Source: Denitrobacterium detoxificans (GTDB taxonomy: Bacteria > Actinomycetota > Coriobacteriia > Coriobacteriales > Eggerthellaceae). Taken from it: a DNA stretch of 64,000 nt. Position 1 is the first letter of the stretch. Every line of letters starts with the position of its first letter. The translations under genes were made by a program, and so were the position numbers. The DNA lies in NCBI RefSeq assembly GCF_001643775.1, contig NZ_CP011402.1, positions 1,520,432-1,584,431 on the forward strand, read 5' to 3'. Positions 55,387 to 63,800 of this stretch are shown here, piece after piece. The notes under the pieces are model-generated. The model was not told the DNA's origin and did not search any database. It worked only from the letters and a program-made list of their open reading frames with translations.

Positions 55387-57111
55387 ATGACCGAACCCGT
55401 ACAGCTCTCGCGCAGGAATTTCCTGAAGGGCGGCGCCCTTGCATCGCTGGCACTCGGTGGAGCCGGCGCGCTTTCCGCGTGCTCTTCGCCCAAGGCCAAG
55501 ACCGAGAGCACTGCAGAAGCAGCCGAGTCTTCCTGGAAGACCGCACCGAGCGAGGTAACGAGCTTCGAGAGCACCACGTCCTGCGACGTTGTCGTCGTGG
55601 GCATGGGCTACGCAGGCACCACGGCATTCCGCGAACTTGCAGAAGAAGGCTACGACGTCATCCTGGTGGAAAAGCAGGCTAAGGACACCTTCGCAGCCGT
55701 TGGCAACGAATTCGCCTCGCTTAACGCCAAGGTGCTGCAGGATCGCGGCGTACCGCACATCGACCCGGTTGAGTTCTACCAGAACTGGATGAAGATCACG
55801 GGCAACAGCGCGAACCAGGACCTGGTGATGAAATTCGCCCAGAACTCCGAGGCGAACTGCAACTGGTACCTCGACCAGTGCACCGAAGAGGACTTGGCTT
55901 CCATGACCACCTCGTTCTTCCCCAAGACCGAGCATCAGATGGACGAGCTTTCTGGCATCAAGTTCTGGCCGAGCGTATGCAGCTTCTACGGCGACTGCAA
56001 CGAGACGAAGCTCATCGGATACAACCGCGCAGCGGGCGAAAAGGCCGGCGGCACGGTGAACTGGGAAGAAGAAGGCTACTACGTCGTTATGGACAATGGC
56101 GAGGTAGCGGGCATCGTTACGAAGAGCGGATCGAGCTACAAGAAGTACGAGTGCAAGGCGGTCGTGCTGGCCACGGGCGGCTTCGGCGGCAACCAGGAAA
56201 TGATGAACGACCTGATGTACGATGCCTACGGCAACCTGGTAGGCGACGAGCAGCTCTCCAGCATGAGCACCAACGACGGCGCAGGCGTGAGGATGGCTTA
56301 CTGGGCCGGCGCACACCTGGAGACCACGCCCGTCCCCGGCATGAACTTCCGCGGCCTTTCCGTGCCCGGCAAGATGAACTGCCTGCCCCAGGCCGTATGG
56401 ATTGACGAAAACGGCAAGCGCTTCTGCAACGAGTACTACCCCACCAGCGAGCAGCGCGGCCTGACGACCCAGATTCGCGCCCGCAAGACCAAGTTCGCAG
56501 TTTGCGATGCGAACTTCCCCACGTACCGCCAGTACACCATCCCCCAGCACGCTGGCTTCACCGCAAGCGAAGAGAACATCGCCAGCCTGCAGGAAAGCCT
56601 GGACAAGGCATATGCCGTCTTCAAGGGCGAAGCTACTGCCGATGACGCATCGTCGGAAGCCGCCGCTGGCCCCATGACCACGGTAACCTACATCGCCGAT
56701 GACACGCTCGAGGGCCTGGCTGGCCAGATGGGCCTGACGGGCGATGCCAAGACGAACTTCCTGGAGCAGATTGCACAGTGGAACTCCTACTGCGCGGCAG
56801 GCGCCGACGCCCAGTACGGCCGCGACGCGAAGGTACTCTTCCCCGTTGACACGCCCCCGTTCTACGCCTGCACCTACGAGCCCGAATTTGGCGAGACGAT
56901 GGTCACCTGCGGGGGCATTATCACCGACGGCGAGCAGAACGCCCTGGACGAGAACTTCGAGCCCATCCCCGGTCTATACGTAAGCGGAAACGACTGCGGC
57001 AAGCGCTTCGGCTACGAGTACATCACGCCCATCCCCGGCTGCAGCCTGGGCATGGCCATCGTGCTGGGCCGCGAAGCCGGTAAAAGCGTAGGCAAGTTCC
57101 TGAAGGCGTAA
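55387..57111 (+). CDS. Tat-exported FAD-dependent reductase of the fumarate reductase/flavocytochrome c group
   Basis: 574 residues with ribosome site AAAGGAGGG. The Tat signal SRRNFLKGG is followed by a possible lipobox LSAC. The FAD dinucleotide fold reads DVVVVGMGYAGTTA (from about residue 67), and the C-terminal FAD contact reads GCSLGMAIVLGREAGKS. The fumarate-binding His (in HHTMGG of FccA) is replaced here by the stretch ETMVTCGG (503-510), and the Arg of NRLGG is also missing, so the substrate is probably not fumarate. No heme domain or FMN-binding domain is present. Electrons must come from another protein. Confidence 0.88.
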   Translation: MTEPVQLSRRNFLKGGALASLALGGAGALSACSSPKAKTESTAEAAESSWKTAPSEVTSFESTTSCDVVVVGMGYAGTTAFRELAEEGYDVILVEKQAKDTFAAVGNEFASLNAKVLQDRGVPHIDPVEFYQNWMKITGNSANQDLVMKFAQNSEANCNWYLDQCTEEDLASMTTSFFPKTEHQMDELSGIKFWPSVCSFYGDCNETKLIGYNRAAGEKAGGTVNWEEEGYYVVMDNGEVAGIVTKSGSSYKKYECKAVVLATGGFGGNQEMMNDLMYDAYGNLVGDEQLSSMSTNDGAGVRMAYWAGAHLETTPVPGMNFRGLSVPGKMNCLPQAVWIDENGKRFCNEYYPTSEQRGLTTQIRARKTKFAVCDANFPTYRQYTIPQHAGFTASEENIASLQESLDKAYAVFKGEATADDASSEAAAGPMTTVTYIADDTLEGLAGQMGLTGDAKTNFLEQIAQWNSYCAAGADAQYGRDAKVLFPVDTPPFYACTYEPEFGETMVTCGGIITDGEQNALDENFEPIPGLYVSGNDCGKRFGYEYITPIPGCSLGMAIVLGREAGKSVGKFLKA

Positions 57112-57120
57112 CCAAATGCC

Positions 57121-57212
57121 CTTACGTGAACGAGGGACGGAGATCCGTTCACGTAAGCATCGTGCATCTCATCCGCAAAACGCGTGAACGAACCTCCGTT
57201 CCTCGTTCACGC
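57121..57212. repeat. Pair of REP-like hairpins, second family
   Basis: Hairpin 1 has perfect 11-bp arms (57121-57131 with 57147-57157). Hairpin 2 has perfect 10-bp arms (57182-57191 with 57203-57212). Both carry GTGAACGA and a GGACGG or CCTCCGTTC block, so they appear to be related units. They follow the flavoprotein stop and may also end its transcript. Confidence 0.7.
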
Positions 57213-57266
57213 TCAGCACATTCCGAAAGCACGGGGTCAATCCCTCCCTCGGCCCCGATGCAAGCA

Positions 57267-57297
57267 AATCCCGCCGGATCATCTATCCGGCGGGATT
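57267..57297 (-). terminator. Terminator of the flavin reductase-rubredoxin gene
   Basis: Perfect 12-bp stem (57267-57278 with 57286-57297) and 7-base loop, 25 bases past the stop, followed by TTGCTTG on the minus strand. Confidence 0.8.
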
Positions 57298-57322
57298 CGT
57301 CATTCCAGGGATATAGGCTGCA

Positions 57323-57982
57323 CTACAGCTCGATGCGCTCGAACATTTCCTTGCCAGCGCCGCAGATGGGACACGTGAAATCATCGGGAAGCTCATCGAC
57401 GTACTCGATATGGCCGCAGAGCATGCACTTCCACCCCACCTTGGGAGCAGCATCTGCAGGGGCCGGCGCAGGCTCCTCGGCAATGTAGGAGGAGGCCTTC
57501 GGAGGCGTCTTACCGCCCTTCACCTGATGATAATAGGCATAGGTCATGGGAGGCTGCGTCGAGAGCGTTTCGGCTTGCTCGACCAGGCCGATGAAGAGCA
57601 TATGAGAACCCAAATCGAGCTTATGCTGCACCTTTACGGAAAAGCGCGCGCACGCATGCTCGGCAACGTAGGGCATATCCGCCGCATCGAAGCAGGTCTG
57701 CGCCTGGGCGAATTTGTCGGTATCGGCAGATGAGTGGAAGCCGAAGGTGCCAATAAGCTCGAGCGGAGCGGTCTCGTCGAGCACGCTCACCGCGAAGCGG
57801 CCTGCTTCCAGCACTGCCCCACACGTGGCATTTTCCTTGTTGATAGCCACGCTACACTGTTCGGGTTTGGAAGTTACCTGGGAAAACGTATTCACGACGC
57901 ACCCAGCGTTCCCCTTCGCCCCCTTCGTGGAGACGATGTAGAGCCCATAGGATAGAGTACGTAGCGCCTTCGCGTCCAACAT
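57323..57982 (-). CDS. Flavin reductase-like domain fused to rubredoxin
   Basis: 219 residues. The FMN-binding flavin-reductase (split-barrel) domain covers about 1-155 (MLDAKALRTLSYGLYIVST, then VNTFSQVTSKP). An Ala/Pro linker leads to a C-terminal rubredoxin domain with CMLCG and CPICG at about 184-207. This layout matches the high-molecular-weight rubredoxin (Hrb) of anaerobes, which passes electrons from an NADH:rubredoxin reductase to oxygen- or NO-reducing flavoproteins. No flavodiiron gene is in the window. It converges on the Tat flavoprotein gene; a shared pathway is possible but unproven. Confidence 0.9.
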   Translation of the reverse strand: MLDAKALRTLSYGLYIVSTKGAKGNAGCVVNTFSQVTSKPEQCSVAINKENATCGAVLEAGRFAVSVLDETAPLELIGTFGFHSSADTDKFAQAQTCFDAADMPYVAEHACARFSVKVQHKLDLGSHMLFIGLVEQAETLSTQPPMTYAYYHQVKGGKTPPKASSYIAEEPAPAPADAAPKVGWKCMLCGHIEYVDELPDDFTCPICGAGKEMFERIEL

Positions 57983-58319
57983 GACAAACCACCCTTCGCC
58001 AGATGACTACATGGTGGCATTGTAACGCCATGAAACGCCCCGTGCGCAAACGGTTACCAAGCAAAGCGCGGGCGCGGTTTGCCATCCTTCGCGCGCATCA
58101 ACGCACACCCCCGCATATAGCATGCTGACGCCGCAACGGGAGGGTGCTGCGGCGTCAAAAGGAGGTAGGTTGTGGCGGCTTTGCGCTTGAGGGAGGAGAG
58201 GTTGCGCGGCCACCACAATCCCAGGGATATGTCGGAGACATGCGCCCAGAGGGGAAGGCGCTTCGCCCCATGCGGGGCACCGGCTGGAGCACGATAAGCG
58301 CGCTCCAGCCGGAAACGTC
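57983..58319. other. 337-base gene-free region with hairpins
   Basis: It contains the leader of the flavin reductase-rubredoxin gene, a perfect 10-bp hairpin (58126-58135 with 58148-58157), a small hairpin GCCCC/GGGGC (58266-58279) and the larger hairpin listed separately. No coding frame is convincing. Confidence 0.7.
58280..58312 (-). terminator. Hairpin after the DmsC-like gene
   Basis: Perfect 11-bp stem (58280-58290 with 58302-58312) and 11-base loop, 8 bases past the stop. There is no T run. A second GC hairpin follows directly, so termination may depend on Rho or on the tandem structure. Confidence 0.55.
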
Positions 58320-59192
58320 CTAGTACAGCGGGAACACCGAGGCACCCATCTGGTAGAACACAACGCGCAGGCAGAGGGCTGCGACGAATGCGGCAACTAC
58401 GCCGATTGCGCCCCAGGTCTTCCACTCGCCCTGCTTCTTGCCCATGTAGGCAGCAACCACGCCAACCAGGGCGGCGATGATGGCGCATGCCGTGAAGGGC
58501 AGCACATCGCCGGCGAAGGGAGAAAGGCTCGCCGAGCTGGTGACGTCACGCGTAGGAGACGTGGGGTCGAACCAGTTCGCCACCGAGAAGAACGCGCTGG
58601 TGGAAGCACCCATGACGATTACGTAGATAACCGTGAGCGCAGCATTGAGGCCGTGACCGATGAGGTTCACCTTGCCGCTGTACTCGGCGGCTTCGCCCTT
58701 CAGCTGGGCCAGAAGCGCCATGGTGGACGCACCGAGTGCGCAACCAGCACCCAGGATGGAGCCAATCTGCACGATGTTGTTCCAGGCCGGACGCGAAGCC
58801 ATCATGTAGCTATGTGCGCACACGATGAGCAGCGCAACGGCAACCACGATCGCCAGGATGGCGAGCCAGGAAGGCAGCGCGCCTTCTTCGCCGGCACGGC
58901 GCAGGTACACGAAGAACAGCACCATAACAACCACCATCACGACGATTGCGATGAGCTCCTGGGTGATACCCGAGGTGATGTGGCCGAAGCCATTGAAGAT
59001 GCGCTCCCAGTGCTGCAGGTGCATGAATACGGCGATGCCGCCCACGACCAGCAAAACGAACGAAGTGATGAGGGCGCTCATCTGAGCCTTCGCTCCCTCA
59101 CCGCGCAGCGCATACAGCCCCTGGGCGCCGAACAGGCCGGCGGACCATGCCATGAACGTGGTGAAGAGGATAAGAGGCCATTGCAATTCCAT
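58320..59192 (-). CDS. DmsC-like membrane anchor subunit
   Basis: 290 residues with eight predicted membrane helices, the DmsC/PsrC-type topology and size. The start at 59192 is 3 bases after the stop of the iron-sulfur subunit gene. It should anchor the complex and oxidise a quinol, passing electrons to the iron-sulfur subunit. DmsC type is chosen over NrfD from the first helix (ELQWPLILFTTFMAWSAGLFG). Confidence 0.9.
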   Translation of the reverse strand: MELQWPLILFTTFMAWSAGLFGAQGLYALRGEGAKAQMSALITSFVLLVVGGIAVFMHLQHWERIFNGFGHITSGITQELIAIVVMVVVMVLFFVYLRRAGEEGALPSWLAILAIVVAVALLIVCAHSYMMASRPAWNNIVQIGSILGAGCALGASTMALLAQLKGEAAEYSGKVNLIGHGLNAALTVIYVIVMGASTSAFFSVANWFDPTSPTRDVTSSASLSPFAGDVLPFTACAIIAALVGVVAAYMGKKQGEWKTWGAIGVVAAFVAALCLRVVFYQMGASVFPLY

Positions 59193-59195
59193 GGG

Positions 59196-59858
59196 TTACT
59201 CCTTTCCCTGCCACGTGCGATTGCGCAGGATGTAGGCAATCTGGGGTCCATTACCAACGTCGGTGAGGTGATAGACGTCGCTATCGCTCCACTCCTCCAG
59301 CCATTCCTTGGCCGTGGTGCGCGATTCCTGCATGTCCTCGTACGAGGTAGACAGATCGTGCGTAGGTGCAGGTGCCTCGAAGGTGGCGATGCCCTTTTCC
59401 ACGTCGCCGAAGAAGCGGGCACGCGAACCGCACTGCATGACGCACTGAGGCAGCTCGCCCTGGGAAATACGCTGCTCGCACAGCGTGCACTTCTCGACCA
59501 CGCGCTCCTCGTCGTTCAGGTAGCGAACGCCGTAGGGGCAGGCCATGACGCAGAACTGGCAGCCAATGCACTTGGACTTGTCGATCTGCACGGTGCCGTC
59601 CTCCAGCTTGTGGGAGGCCTGCGTGGGGCATACTTTCACGCATTCGGGGTTCTCGCAGTGCTGGCACTGAATGGGAAGGAAGTACATCTCCACATCCGGC
59701 CACTGGCCGCTGCCACCCGCCTTGGGCGTGGGGCCAATGCGCAGCGTCTTGATCCAGAAATCGCCCGGACGGACGCCGTTGACCGTCTTGCAAGCCGTCG
59801 AGCAGGCCAGGCAGCCTACGCAGCGGTTGAGGTCGGTCACGATACCATACTGAGTCAT
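59196..59858 (-). CDS. DmsB-like four-cluster iron-sulfur subunit
   Basis: 220 residues. Four 4Fe-4S sets are visible: CVGCLACSTACK, CQHCENPECVKVC, CIGCQFCVMACPYG and the split set CTLCEQ...QCVMQC. It has no signal peptide and should be exported with the Tat-signalled catalytic subunit. Its ATG follows the stop codon of the catalytic subunit directly (TAA then ATG). Confidence 0.95.
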   Translation of the reverse strand: MTQYGIVTDLNRCVGCLACSTACKTVNGVRPGDFWIKTLRIGPTPKAGGSGQWPDVEMYFLPIQCQHCENPECVKVCPTQASHKLEDGTVQIDKSKCIGCQFCVMACPYGVRYLNDEERVVEKCTLCEQRISQGELPQCVMQCGSRARFFGDVEKGIATFEAPAPTHDLSTSYEDMQESRTTAKEWLEEWSDSDVYHLTDVGNGPQIAYILRNRTWQGKE

Positions 59859-62800
59859 TTACATCACGCTCCCATCCCACTCGGGCTCGCCCTGCACGCG
59901 GGAACGAATGCCGGTGCCGGTGGGCAGCCACTGGCGCAGGCGCGGGTCGGATGCATCGTGAATGCACTCGGTGCCGTTGGGATCGCATGGTACGGGGTTG
60001 CCGAACGGAGAGTTTTCCGCCGTCGCCTTGTACACAACCGTTGGGGTGGAGCGCATCGTCGCGCAACCGCCAACGCAGCACTGGCCATACGGGTCGTTAA
60101 CGACGTTGATGCCAACCAGTTCGAAGCCATGGGAGGCGTTATCGAACTCGGGGAACCACCACTGATGGTTCGCATTGACCACGCCTTCCGAAATGCCGTA
60201 ATACAGGTCGAGCACTTCGCGAATCTTGCCCCAAGGCGTTTCGATCCATACCCAATCGCCCTGCTTCAGGCCAAGCCTCTCGGCATCCTTCGGATTCATC
60301 TCGATACGCGGCGCAGGCCACAGCTCGCGGCACCAGGGCAGCTGCCTATGCTCGGAGTGGAAGTAGACCGGCTGGCGGGAACCCGTGGTCATGAGGAAGC
60401 AATTGTCGGGATACTTCTTCAGCGTATCGGCATAGCTGTGATTCATGAAGTACGTGTCGTCCGCCTGGTCGACCTTCGTGGCATCGTAGAGCTCCGGCTT
60501 CAAGACCGGCGAGTCGGTAGGCTCGCGATAGAGCGGGAAGCGGTCGTCGTCGCCCTGGAAGTACTCCAGGTCGCCCTTCGCCCAGCGTGCATCGCTGCTG
60601 TAGTCGCTCACGATCTGGTCGTTGTCCAGAATGGGCAGCTTCTGTCCCATATTGCAGATGTAGGCTTCGCAGGTGAGGGACCAGATTTCCACCAGACCCG
60701 AAGGCGTCATGAAGCCAGGGTGCGTGTCGACGAGCGGGAACAGGTTGAAGCCGCCCTGCTGACGACGCCAGCCCATCTCGTGACGACGGAAGGTGCCCCA
60801 GCGCTCGGGATGCCACTTGCGACAATCCATCCAGCCGTGCTCGGTGAACCATTCCTTGGCCTGGGCCCACGTGGGACCATCGGGGTACATCTCGGTCTTC
60901 CACTGGTCGACGTTATCCTTCAGGATGCGATCGTGATCGGGCCACAGGTAGCTAGCCTTGCCATTGATGGCCTCGGTGTACACATCGCCCAGCTTCTCAG
61001 TCCACTTGGCAACGTTGGTGCTGCTTGCGGGCTTCACGTTCACGATGTAGTCCTCGGAGCTACCCGTAGCAGAGGTGTCGCGGGTGTTCCAAGGCACGCC
61101 CATGGCGCGGTACATGCCGCAGTTCCAGTCGGGGTCGTAGATCGTCTCTCCCGGAGGCTCGATAGCCTTGCAGCCGCAGCCAAACATGCCGCCAGCACCC
61201 TGGGACACGCGGGTGGTGTCGATTTCCATCCAGTGGTGGCACGGGAATACAACGTCTGCGTTGCCATTCGTGGGGCAGAACCACAGGTTGATGTCCACGA
61301 AGAAGTCGAGCTGGGTCATGGCGTCCCATGCACGGGCGATGTTAGCCATGTTCATGATGTCGCCAGACTGGCACACGCCACCATGCAGAGCATACGGCGT
61401 GGACTTCACGTTGTAGCCGACTTCCTTGTTCTCGTTCTTCATGCAGAGCGACCAGTCGGGGTCCTGCAAGCCGCCATCCCATACGCAGTTGGCATCGACC
61501 CAGCGAGCCCAGAAGCGATTCAGCGGGAAGCGCTCGGCGTCGATCTCGCCCGCATTGCGCGTGAAGATCGTCTTGGGGTTCGGCCAGACCTGGGAAGGCC
61601 TCATGGCGCCACCCATGCGCTTGGCGATGATGATGGCCTCGTCGTAGCTGGGGACCTTGTTGCCGTAGCGCTCGGCCAGAGGCGACTTCTCGTCGATGAG
61701 ATACTGCACGAAATCCTGCATGTAGGCAGCCATCTCGTCCAGGCTCTTGTCGCGGCCCGTCCACGTCTTGGCGGAATCGCCATACGGATCGGAGGCCTGC
61801 ATGTTGGAACGACCGGGATTGCCGTCGAACTGGCTCTTGCAGGAACCGCGGTTGCCGGCGGGCTCGTCGGAATTACCGGTAACACAGCTCATCATCTGCA
61901 GGATGCGGCAGTTCTGAATGGCGTTGCCATTCTGGTCGGTGGCCAGCTGGAAGTGGATGCCGCCATTGCCGTGACGCGCGTCAATACGCGTGGTCCACAG
62001 CTTCACGGCCTTCTCGTTCAGCTCACCGGAAACGCCCGTGATCTCCTCGACCGTATCCCAGTCGTACTGGCTGGTAAGGTCATGGAAACCATCCCAAACG
62101 GTGCGGCACTTGTAGGTATTGCCGTCACGCAAGGTCACTTCGACGACACCGGGGAACAGCGCGGGCTTCTTGGGCAGGCCAGCGGGGTTGGTGGTTGCAC
62201 CCTTCTCGTTACCAGCATCCCAGTAGGAATCGAACTGGCTGTCGGCAGGGTCGCACCACACGCTGGGATCGGGCAGCCAGCCATCGGCCACCAGGCCCGT
62301 AAGAGGATGCGAGATGAAGGAGCCCGTGATGGGAACCTTGTGGGTCTCGCCTTCCCACTTGCCCTCTTCAGCATCCCAGTAGGTAAGGCGGTTGTTGTTT
62401 TCGTCCCACACCATGAAGCGGGAGTACTTGCCGCCTTCCTTGATGTCGGCTTCGGTGATGAGCTTCGTGCGCATATCGATGCCGCCGTTGCCTTCCACCA
62501 GCCAGCCATCAGTGAGCCAGGGCTTGTCATCGCAGTACAGGAACGGGGCGTTGCTCCAGCGACGCACCATGGTGTCGTCGTAGGCCTCGTTTTCGATGAT
62601 CCAGTTGAACCAGCCCAGGGCCAGTGCGCCGTCGGTGCCGGGACGCAGGGGCAACCACACATCGGCTTCCTTGCCCAGCGGCGTGACGCGGGGGTCGACG
62701 TCGATATGATACTTCGCGTGAGGCGCGACGTCGGAAATGGTACGGTTCGTGGTGTCGTAGTTGGAATACTCGACTGCGGTGCCCCACTGCAGGTACACCT

Positions 62801-63428
62801 TCGGCTCGGCTTCCACTTCCATCCAGGGCGAACCCATTTCGTCGGTCATGATGCCGCCCCAGTGACGCGGACCCTTGCACACCTGATATGCCAGATGCGC
62901 GTTCGGGGTGCCAAAGAGCTGCTTCATACCCTGGTAAGGGCCAAGCGACCACACGCGCGACGTGCCGCACATCACGAAGATGCTCTGACCGCCGTACTTG
63001 TCGACGCATTCACCCAGACCCGCACCGGCCAGCTCGAACGCTTCGTCGAGCGTGATGCGCACCCAACCGGGATCGTCGGAACCCTTGGGGTTGGTACGCT
63101 TGACCGGGTAGCGGAGTCGATCGGGGTGATACGCCGCTTGCATGGAAGACTGCGACTTTGCGCAACAATGACCGCGGCTTTGCGGTGCACTCTCGTCTCC
63201 CTCGACCTTTATGGCTTTGCCATCCTGCACGGTAACCCACACACCGCACTCGACCTTACCGCACGCACGGCAGCATGTACGTACATGCTTCAGTTCGCCG
63301 GTAGAGGTGTTGGTAGTCTCGGCAAGAGCCTGCATAGGCTCCACAGCCGAAGAACTAAGCGCGGCAGCGGCACCAGTGATTGCCAGCGTCTTCATGAACC
63401 CACGACGCGACATGGTGAGCTGTGCCAT
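59859..63428 (-). CDS. Tat-exported molybdopterin oxidoreductase catalytic subunit
   Basis: 1189 residues, much longer than DMSO reductase (about 800). The Tat signal SRRGFMKTL is at residues 7-15. A 4Fe-4S set lies at Cys52/53, Cys56, Cys61 and Cys88/89. The stretch YQVCKGPRHWGG (181-192) aligns with the metal-ligand loop of the family, so Cys184 is the probable Mo ligand. A bis-MGD enzyme of the DMSO reductase superfamily is certain. Length, the CRACGKVECGVWV opening and the host type resemble the catechol dehydroxylase group of gut Eggerthellaceae, but polysulfide, sulfoxide or other substrates remain possible. Ribosome site AGGTGGGGA. Confidence 0.92.
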   Translation of the reverse strand: MAQLTMSRRGFMKTLAITGAAAALSSSAVEPMQALAETTNTSTGELKHVRTCCRACGKVECGVWVTVQDGKAIKVEGDESAPQSRGHCCAKSQSSMQAAYHPDRLRYPVKRTNPKGSDDPGWVRITLDEAFELAGAGLGECVDKYGGQSIFVMCGTSRVWSLGPYQGMKQLFGTPNAHLAYQVCKGPRHWGGIMTDEMGSPWMEVEAEPKVYLQWGTAVEYSNYDTTNRTISDVAPHAKYHIDVDPRVTPLGKEADVWLPLRPGTDGALALGWFNWIIENEAYDDTMVRRWSNAPFLYCDDKPWLTDGWLVEGNGGIDMRTKLITEADIKEGGKYSRFMVWDENNNRLTYWDAEEGKWEGETHKVPITGSFISHPLTGLVADGWLPDPSVWCDPADSQFDSYWDAGNEKGATTNPAGLPKKPALFPGVVEVTLRDGNTYKCRTVWDGFHDLTSQYDWDTVEEITGVSGELNEKAVKLWTTRIDARHGNGGIHFQLATDQNGNAIQNCRILQMMSCVTGNSDEPAGNRGSCKSQFDGNPGRSNMQASDPYGDSAKTWTGRDKSLDEMAAYMQDFVQYLIDEKSPLAERYGNKVPSYDEAIIIAKRMGGAMRPSQVWPNPKTIFTRNAGEIDAERFPLNRFWARWVDANCVWDGGLQDPDWSLCMKNENKEVGYNVKSTPYALHGGVCQSGDIMNMANIARAWDAMTQLDFFVDINLWFCPTNGNADVVFPCHHWMEIDTTRVSQGAGGMFGCGCKAIEPPGETIYDPDWNCGMYRAMGVPWNTRDTSATGSSEDYIVNVKPASSTNVAKWTEKLGDVYTEAINGKASYLWPDHDRILKDNVDQWKTEMYPDGPTWAQAKEWFTEHGWMDCRKWHPERWGTFRRHEMGWRRQQGGFNLFPLVDTHPGFMTPSGLVEIWSLTCEAYICNMGQKLPILDNDQIVSDYSSDARWAKGDLEYFQGDDDRFPLYREPTDSPVLKPELYDATKVDQADDTYFMNHSYADTLKKYPDNCFLMTTGSRQPVYFHSEHRQLPWCRELWPAPRIEMNPKDAERLGLKQGDWVWIETPWGKIREVLDLYYGISEGVVNANHQWWFPEFDNASHGFELVGINVVNDPYGQCCVGGCATMRSTPTVVYKATAENSPFGNPVPCDPNGTECIHDASDPRLRQWLPTGTGIRSRVQGEPEWDGSVM

Positions 63429-63621
63429 TAGATCCCCACCTTTCTCTCTCTTCGCTTTCCGTCTGCTTGCTTCCTAAAACGAAGACCGCGCCCGCGTCCA
63501 ACCACTCCCCTAGTCGGCTTCCCCGAAGGCATGGGCGTTCCCTTTAGGCTGATTCAAACTGTACGAAGATGAGATGGGTGGGCATCGTAGCACCCCCATG
63601 ATTTAGACCGCTGACAGTATC

Positions 63622-63676
63622 ATATTAGTCATATGATTTATGCGTTTACCCAGGTAAAGGCTATATTAGCCATCTG
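63622..63676. promoter_or_regulatory. Spaced direct repeat, candidate operator
   Basis: ATATTAGTCATATG (63622-63635) and ATATTAGCCATCTG (63663-63676) match at 12 of 14 bases, 41 bases apart start to start. An inverted partial copy, GACTAAT, lies at 63689-63695 next to the -10 of the plus-strand gene. Confidence 0.5.
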
Positions 63677-63694
63677 CTACACCACCTAGACTAA

Positions 63695-63703
63695 TGCTAG
63701 AAT
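63695..63703 (+). promoter_or_regulatory. Extended -10 of the plus-strand gene
   Basis: TGCTAGAAT fits the TGnTATAAT extended -10 pattern, about 98 bases before the proposed start codon. No good -35 is present, which suits an activator-dependent promoter. Confidence 0.45.
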
Positions 63704-63800
63704 AGCCCAAGGGCGTTTGGGGCCCATGGCGCAGGGGACGAGGTGCGCCAGCACGCGCAAGGACAACAAGGGGACAGCGCGTAGGGAGGAGATGGCAGCT

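Larger units (their letters stand above)
63429..63800. promoter_or_regulatory. 372-base divergent regulatory region
   Basis: It separates the molybdoenzyme operon (minus) from a second regulator-like gene (plus). The right half is AT-rich compared with the rest of the window. It holds the 7-bp palindrome ATCATAT/ATATGAT (63619-63637), the direct repeat listed next, and an extended -10 for the plus-strand gene. The minus-strand promoter is not obvious; TATGAT at 63618-63623 (minus) is a candidate -10 inside the palindrome. Confidence 0.65.

Noticed and set aside
58653-63431. A 1592-codon open frame on the plus strand opposite the molybdoenzyme operon
   Set aside because: It is antisense to three genes with clear motifs, lacks domains, and is rich in His/Arg/Ala/Val as expected for a shadow frame in a GC-rich genome.
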